The notes under the pieces: model-generated
Database searches by the model: none
The model's input: the letters and a program-made list of their open reading frames with translations, nothing else
What the model was told of the DNA's origin: nothing
Made by a program: the position numbers and the translations under genes
Shown: positions 58,430 to 64,000 of the stretch, piece by piece
Layout of the letters: each line of letters starts with the position of its first letter
How positions within the stretch are numbered: the first letter of the stretch is position 1
Assembly: GCA_028641055.1 (NCBI GenBank)
Contig: CM054059.1
Location: 109,938,263-110,002,262, forward strand
Direction: 5' to 3'
Length of the DNA: 64,000 nucleotides
Source of the DNA: Alopecurus myosuroides
Taxonomy: Eukaryota > Streptophyta > Magnoliopsida > Poales > Poaceae

Positions 58430-59524
58430 GCGGATGCCATCAAAATACTTCGATCATCTGATGCTTTTATTCAAAACAAGTATTCTTTTGACGGTGCGCC
58501 AGTGCACCCTTGATACTGGTGTCGCAATTTGTAACGCACTTTAATTCTGTGATACACTTCGTGCCTTTCTAGGCCTTTTGATGAACTTGATACTTGTCTA
58601 TTTTTGAACTTATTCTTGATATCCAACTTTCTTTTCATTTCTTTTTATTCCCCTCTTTATTTCCGAGTATCGTGAGTTTTCACAGGTGGACTTTTCTTTA
58701 AGTCCCCAAGTCCCCACGACTCGGACATTGGGGTCTTTTGAGCTTAGCGACGAAACAACTTGATTCTGTTTCGAAACCCACAGTCCCCAAGGCCCGAATT
58801 TCCGAGTCTGTGGTGTGTGGTCTTTTTAAAGAGAACAAAACTTGTTGTTGCTAAGCCGAAACCCGGAATTGTTTCATATAGATAATGAAGTTATGCTTGA
58901 TAACGTTGAGTTTCCAGCTATTAGCATTGTACTCTGCATAACTTGTGGTTTAGATGACCCTTTTGACTATCTTGTACTGTAAGCCGGCTTTCGCGTGGAT
59001 ACCATGTTGTTACATCTATACGAAAACAGGGTCAGACAAGTCCCATTGGGTTTCATGGCTGATTGTAATCGTAAGCGAGCAAATCATGCCACTTTAGTGC
59101 GAGTCACATCGAGCTTAAGTAAGAAAAGTCAAGAAAATTTGGCTCCTTTGTTCGGTTATAAGATTGCAGCCGTACTCGTTTGCGAGTAATCGGCCCTTAT
59201 AACTCATAGGCATCAAGGCCGGGTCTTTGGGTTTGTGGCTGTGCTATTCAAGCAATCAGCCCCCGAGACCTATATATACTCAACATACTTAATGATACTG
59301 ATGTATTGATAGCAATGGATACTACTTACCTGTAACCGAAGTAAAAATCGTAACAAAATAGGACTTGATAACCATCACTTTATTGATACGAGAAAGTTTG
59401 GATCAGCAGGCCGCCTCATTAAAAACCTTCCAGTCCCCTTAGGTACCCTGGGTAGGAAAAGAGCGCGTCTGAAACCTGCTGCCCGTTACATTGTTTAGTT
59501 CTTCTTGGGAACCGGTCCCGGGCT
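58430..59524. other. Downstream region of the antisense gene, Tat-like Gypsy no. 2
   Basis: About 1.1 kb without a credible gene, probably 3' untranslated and spacer sequence towards pol. The pol itself is missing because Copia no. 2 inserted at 59525. The 64-codon frame at 58995 has no motif. Confidence 0.55.
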
Positions 59525-61175
59525 TGAAGGGGAACGTAGCATAGAAAACAAAAATTTTCCTACGCGAGAGATACCCGAAAGGCCAAGATCTAATCTATGA
59601 GACGAAGTGCAACGGGCAACAAGAGGGTTAAGGAGAACACATACCCTCGAAGACTCAAAGTGGTACGAGATCAAATCTCGTTGTTGGCGTAGTCGTACTC
59701 ACACCGATCCCGATAGCGAGAAGATGGCACCGCAATCCGGCGGGGCATCCGTGATCGGTCACACGTACGGTTGATGACGACCTCCGTTCCCTCGTTCCAG
59801 CGGGGCGCGGAAGTAGAGGATCCCTCGGAACTCCAGCAGCACGACGACGTGGTGGTGGTGAAGAATCCCACGGTCAGGGCTTCGCCAAGCCGGAGACCAT
59901 GAAATGGAGCAGCGGGTGGAGGGAAAGGGAAGTGGCCAAGTGTGTGGAGGAGGGAGAGCTCTCACCCTCCTTTTATAGGAGAGGGGGGAGGCAGCCCAAG
60001 GGGGGTGCGGCCAGCCCATGGGGGTGCCCCCACCTCTTCCCTCTTCATGTGAGTGGAAGCTCCACTCACACCCACTCATGCTCCCATAATTTCCCACTTG
60101 GAAAATCCAAAGGTTTTCTTTTAATAAATAAATAAAACCTTTTTATTTCTTTATTTCAGCATTTGTTAATTCTATTAACAAACTTTTGCATATAGCACCT
60201 CGAATCATTTGTTAATTCTATTAACAACCATTCGACGAAAAACCCCTTGAACTATTTCAATTTTCCCCGAAACAATTTCGGTGCTGTCCAAAATATTCTT
60301 CGATATTCCGTATCCTCTCAAATGCGTCATCGAACCTTAAGTGTGTCACCCTACGGTTCGCGAATAAGATAGACATGATCGAGACTCCTCTCCGATCAAT
60401 AATCAACAGCGGGATCTGGAGATCCGTGATGACTCCTATATATTCAACGATGACTCTCGTGATCGTGTGAACCAACAACGCCGTGAACTATTCCCTTTGT
60501 CTCGCGATATTTTACTTGTCCGAGATTCGATCATTGGTATCAACCATACCTTGTTCAATCTCGTTACCGACAAGTACTCTTTTCTCGTTCCCGTGATATA
60601 ACATCCTTGTGATCATATCACGTGCTTGCAAGCGGTTTCGATGTGATATCACCGAGAGGGCCCAGAGTATATCTCTCCGTCATTTGGATGGACAAATCCC
60701 ACTCTTGATCCATGATCCTCAACTAATACTTTCCGAATACTCAATGACACCTTTATAGTCACCCTGTTACGGTGTGACGTTTGATGCTATCAAAGCACTC
60801 TTCCGGTATCAGTGATTGACATGATCTCATGGTATAAGGAATAAGTTACTTCGTGTGTTTGATATAACAATGTAAACTAAATGACTTGATCGCATTGCTA
60901 TATTATCTTTGGGTATATGTTCATCACATCATTCTTCTAATGACATGACCCCGTTATTAATAACATCCGATGTTCATGATCAGGAAACCTTGATCATCTA
61001 TTAATCAACGAGCTAGTTAAAAGAGAGGCTTTACTAGGAACCATTGTTTGTTTATTAAGCACACATGTATCAACGTTTCCGTTTAATACAATTCTAGCAT
61101 GAGAAATAAACATTCATCATAAAAGGAATAAGATAATAACCATTTTATTATTGCCTCTCGGGCATATTCCCTTCA
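59525..61175 (-). repeat. 3' LTR of Copia no. 2 (1651 bp)
   Basis: Ends TGAAGGGG at 59525 and ATTCCCTTCA at 61175. TATA box TATAAAAGG on the minus strand at 59969-59977. Frames at 59671-60478 are LTR shadows that also exist in the first LTR. Confidence 0.92.
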
Positions 61176-61190
61176 GTCTCCCACTTGCAC
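61176..61190 (-). promoter_or_regulatory. Polypurine tract of Copia no. 2
   Basis: Minus strand GTGCAAGTGGGAGAC next to the LTR; characteristic of the Angela/BARE group. Confidence 0.85.
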
Positions 61191-64000
61191 TAGAGTCAAT
61201 AATCTAGTCTGTAAGCACTTAACACATATGGCGTACCAGTGTTATTACCATGCTTCGCATGTGGTAAACATTATCAAAAAGATCTGAACTGTTCAGGTCC
61301 TATTGTATTTGCATGTTCTTTGCGTCTACACGCATCACTCATTCTCTAATGAGATGGCTTTGTATATATATGGTCAATTGGTGAAAACTTAATTCCTCAG
61401 CTTAAACTGATGTCACTAACATTGTGAAAATGTAGCTTCATAGTGTTAGCATTCTTGGAAACTCACCAAGTTCCGGTGATACCTTAATTCCTCAGCTTAA
61501 ACTGATGTTACTAACATTGTGAAAATGTAGCTTCATAGTTTTAGCATTCTTGGAAATTCACCAAGTTCAATAAAGAACTCCTTGACACAAAATACGCTTA
61601 TAATTAGTTGTCAACACAACGATATACTTTAGCCTTTGTTGTAGTATCTGTCACAATATTTTAATTTTGAAACTCTTTCAAATCCAGCATGGAACTTTCT
61701 TCCATCCTATTGTGCTACCGTTCATCACATATTTTAATTGAGATAAAATTACTTGAATAAATGACAAGACTATTAGTGTAACATATTACAACTATTATTT
61801 TGTCATTACTATATAGGAAAACATATCCTTAGCATTTCTAAAATGACACAAGGATCTCTCCCACTGTTGTCTAATCATCATATGAATTATCCTACTATAA
61901 CATTTTATAGCATAGGACTCATCTGGTTGTGTACATAGCATGGAAACATGACTTAGAAATCTCAATTTCAATGATGCTCATCATGTGTCAAAACACTTGA
62001 ATCTTGCTCAATTATTTTCCATGTGACAAGAACTCCTTCTTATCATTTTTATATTGACTTACTTCAATATTTCATCTATGTAATTTGGCTTTAATCATAT
62101 CAGGTGCTTCAATCCATCTTTTATAGATATTGATGCCCAATATCTTCTAAGCCTTTCATCAATATGAAATCGAAAAACTTAACCGTGTTAATTTAAAATA
62201 CATATTTTCCAATCAACCATATGTCATCTACATAAAGTATTGGAAATATGTCATAGCGCTCCCACTTAATTTCTTGTAACTCTACAAGCATCTTTATCTT
62301 TCATGATGGAATCAAACTATTTTGATAACTTCATTAAGGTAAATATTTCAACTTCGTTATGCTCACTTCAACCATTGAAGTGTGCATACCTTTCTAGCAA
62401 CCTTTTGAATTTTACAAAAAATCTCAGACTGTGTCAAGTACACATCCTTGATCAAGCTTCCTCGAGAGGAGAGTTGGTTTTGTTATTCAACTTCCATATC
62501 ATAATATGTAATCTTTTGCTAGAACTATCCGCAAAGACTAAGCATCACTACGGAAGATCAAAATCTTGTAGTAGTGAACTCTTTGAACTTCGTCGAAAAC
62601 AACTTTTCGATAAGTATCCATGTCTTTGTCGCTATATAGACCCTTTTGCTATCGTTAGGCATCATGCCTATCGAAAGGACTACCAAGTCACATACTTGAT
62701 ATTCATACAAGGATACTATGGCGGATATAATGACTCATAGTCAATTTTACGAAGCCAGGGCCCATCATTTGCTTCCTTTATAAGGTTCAGGTCCTTTTGT
62801 TGTCAAAACAACACTTTACACTTAAACCACAAGTTGTTCTAAGTACAAAGTTTTTGGACTTTACTGGTACAGTTCGCAAACTCATTTGAAGTATCTACAA
62901 CATTTGTAATGTCTTCTACTTAGTCAAAATAGTAAACCCCGGAACAACTTCCAGTGTTGCGCTACTCTTGACATGATAACGAAGATTCTGTAATCTTGTT
63001 GAGTTTGTACCGTGCTCCCACTCACTTGTTTCGCAAGAACTACTTTCTCGAGAAATCAACCCTTTCTGACAAACAACATTTGTCTTTTGGTTCGGTGATA
63101 GGATAAATACCCAATGTTTTATTTGGGATAACCTTATAACCATATATTTATCCTATTTTGGTTGTAAACATTTTACACATGCTATGCATACCAAAACTTA
63201 AGAAAAATGACAATTCAGGTCATTACCCAAACCATATCTTATATGTTGTCAATTTCAACGGATCATGATGGTGCTCTTTTCAGTGTAAAAGCGGTTGTCC
63301 TTAATGTATAAACTACAAACATATAATGGCAATTTTATTAATCTTACCATGTCAAACAGGGTTTGATTTTGTCTTTTGAATACTCCAATCTAATGTGGGG
63401 TATTCGAGAAGTATAAGTTGTAGAACAATTTTGCAACTTCTCAGATGTTTTGCTAAACTTGTAACTCAAACTTTATCCTTTATGATCCAATCATAAAAAC
63501 TTGATTATCTTGTTACATTGATTTTAACTTCATATTAACAACCTTTTGAACCAATTCAAAATGTCAAACTCTGTTCCCTTTAAATAGATATACTCACATA
63601 TCTACTTAAATCATCGACAGAATTTTATGAAGGAAAAATTAATCCACCATACATGACTACACATAATGGACTATATACATCAATATGTATAATCTCCACT
63701 AAATTAGTCGTCCATTCTACTTTGGCCTAAGAACGGAATTCTAGTCATCTTTTGGAAGAGGTCTCACAAGCGTCAATAAAATGACTCCGGAAGTCCATCA
63801 ATATGGAGTTCCTTCATGTTTTCCTTTCCGATATGAACTAAAATGGTGGTGTCACAATTTAAGTGAAACACTTCAACGTCTTGCAACGTTTAGCATTTAG
63901 TCTTATAGATGTTTACTTTACCAACATGATTTATATTAACATATCCATCAATTATGGAATATGATCATAGTTTGAACAATCTCATTTGTTCTCACAAAAG
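61191..64000 (-). pseudogene. Decayed Copia RT/RNase H region
   Basis: The minus strand keeps the RT active site: around 62223-62234 it reads YVDD within FPILYVDDIWLIG, 1.05 kb before the LTR. This places RNase H between it and the LTR. Elsewhere stops and shifts are frequent and AT content is high. 62521-64000 aligns with 1 to about 1527 of the window. The 145-codon plus-strand frame at 62303 is antisense and not a gene. Confidence 0.75.
61389..61573. repeat. 95-bp tandem duplication in Copia no. 2
   Basis: TTAATTCCTCAGCTTAAACT starts at 61389 and again at 61484. The two units differ at only a few positions. It lies in the decayed 3' coding region. Confidence 0.85.

Larger units (their letters stand above)
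59525..64000 (-). mobile_element. Copia LTR retrotransposon no. 2 (Angela/BARE-like), 3' half
   Basis: 3' LTR at 59525-61175, polypurine tract, then internal sequence to the window edge; the 5' part lies outside. Same family and orientation as the element at 1-5391. Confidence 0.88.

Noticed and set aside
5392..59524. A host gene island between the two Copia halves
   Set aside because: Every segment could be assigned to a transposable element; no exon set resembling a host gene outside the element-borne antisense gene was found.
62303..62740. 145-codon plus-strand frame
   Set aside because: Antisense to the decayed Copia pol, and a broken counterpart exists at the left edge.

Overview
The window looks like nuclear DNA of a large-genome grass, most likely a Triticeae cereal (wheat, barley, rye or a relative). 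I found no convincing host gene, functional tRNA, rRNA or CRISPR array. Almost every base can be placed in a nested stack of LTR retrotransposons plus one LINE scrap. Family names (Angela/BARE-like, Sabrina-like, Sumana/WHAM-like) are from memory of LTR ends and motifs and were not checked by search. Lineage calls (Copia, Athila, Tekay chromovirus, Tat) rest on motifs visible in the sequence.

Layout, left to right. 1-5391: 5' half of a minus-strand Copia element, with its 5' LTR at 3742-5391. It interrupts an antisense gene of a plus-strand Tat-like Gypsy (5392-6150 and 13010-14181). That Gypsy is itself split by a complete non-autonomous Gypsy (6151-13004, target duplication ACAAG). 14182-17610: old plus-strand long-LTR remnant carrying a scrap of pol chromodomain. 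17611-18105: dead Copia integrase fragment. 18106-19544: minus-strand Athila-type LTR. 19545-26146 plus 46058-46238: Sabrina-like Athila element (minus) with ruined gag-pol. Its 5' LTR is split by a 19.9 kb Tekay chromovirus (26147-46057, minus, target duplication GAAAT). The chromovirus pol is in turn split by a 4.6 kb solo LTR (32988-37569, plus, target duplication GAACT). 46239-49771: gag, primer binding site and 5' LTR of another minus-strand Gypsy. 49772-50420: LINE reverse-transcriptase scrap. 50421 to about 53550: a further Tekay-type LTR fragment. About 53551-59524: 3' end of a second Tat-like element (minus) with a nearly intact multi-exon antisense gene. 59525-64000: 3' half of a second Copia element of the same family as the first.

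The gene content is retroelement machinery: capsid-like gag, aspartic protease, reverse transcriptase/RNase H, integrase with C-terminal chromodomain, and accessory ORFs. Three accessory or structural signals stand out. (1) The antisense PF04195-like gene of the Tat elements has eight coding exons that stay in frame through seven introns, broken only by one TAG codon. (2) A 310-codon ORF lies between primer binding site and gag of the chromovirus. (3) The long chromovirus LTRs carry an exact 159-bp-period tandem array and a tRNA-like box A/box B module. The chromovirus also has a perfect 427-bp duplication of its zinc-knuckle/protease segment.

Relative order of events is readable from the nesting: the solo LTR entered after the chromovirus, which entered after the Sabrina-like element, which entered after the 46239-49771 Gypsy, which itself entered the LINE.
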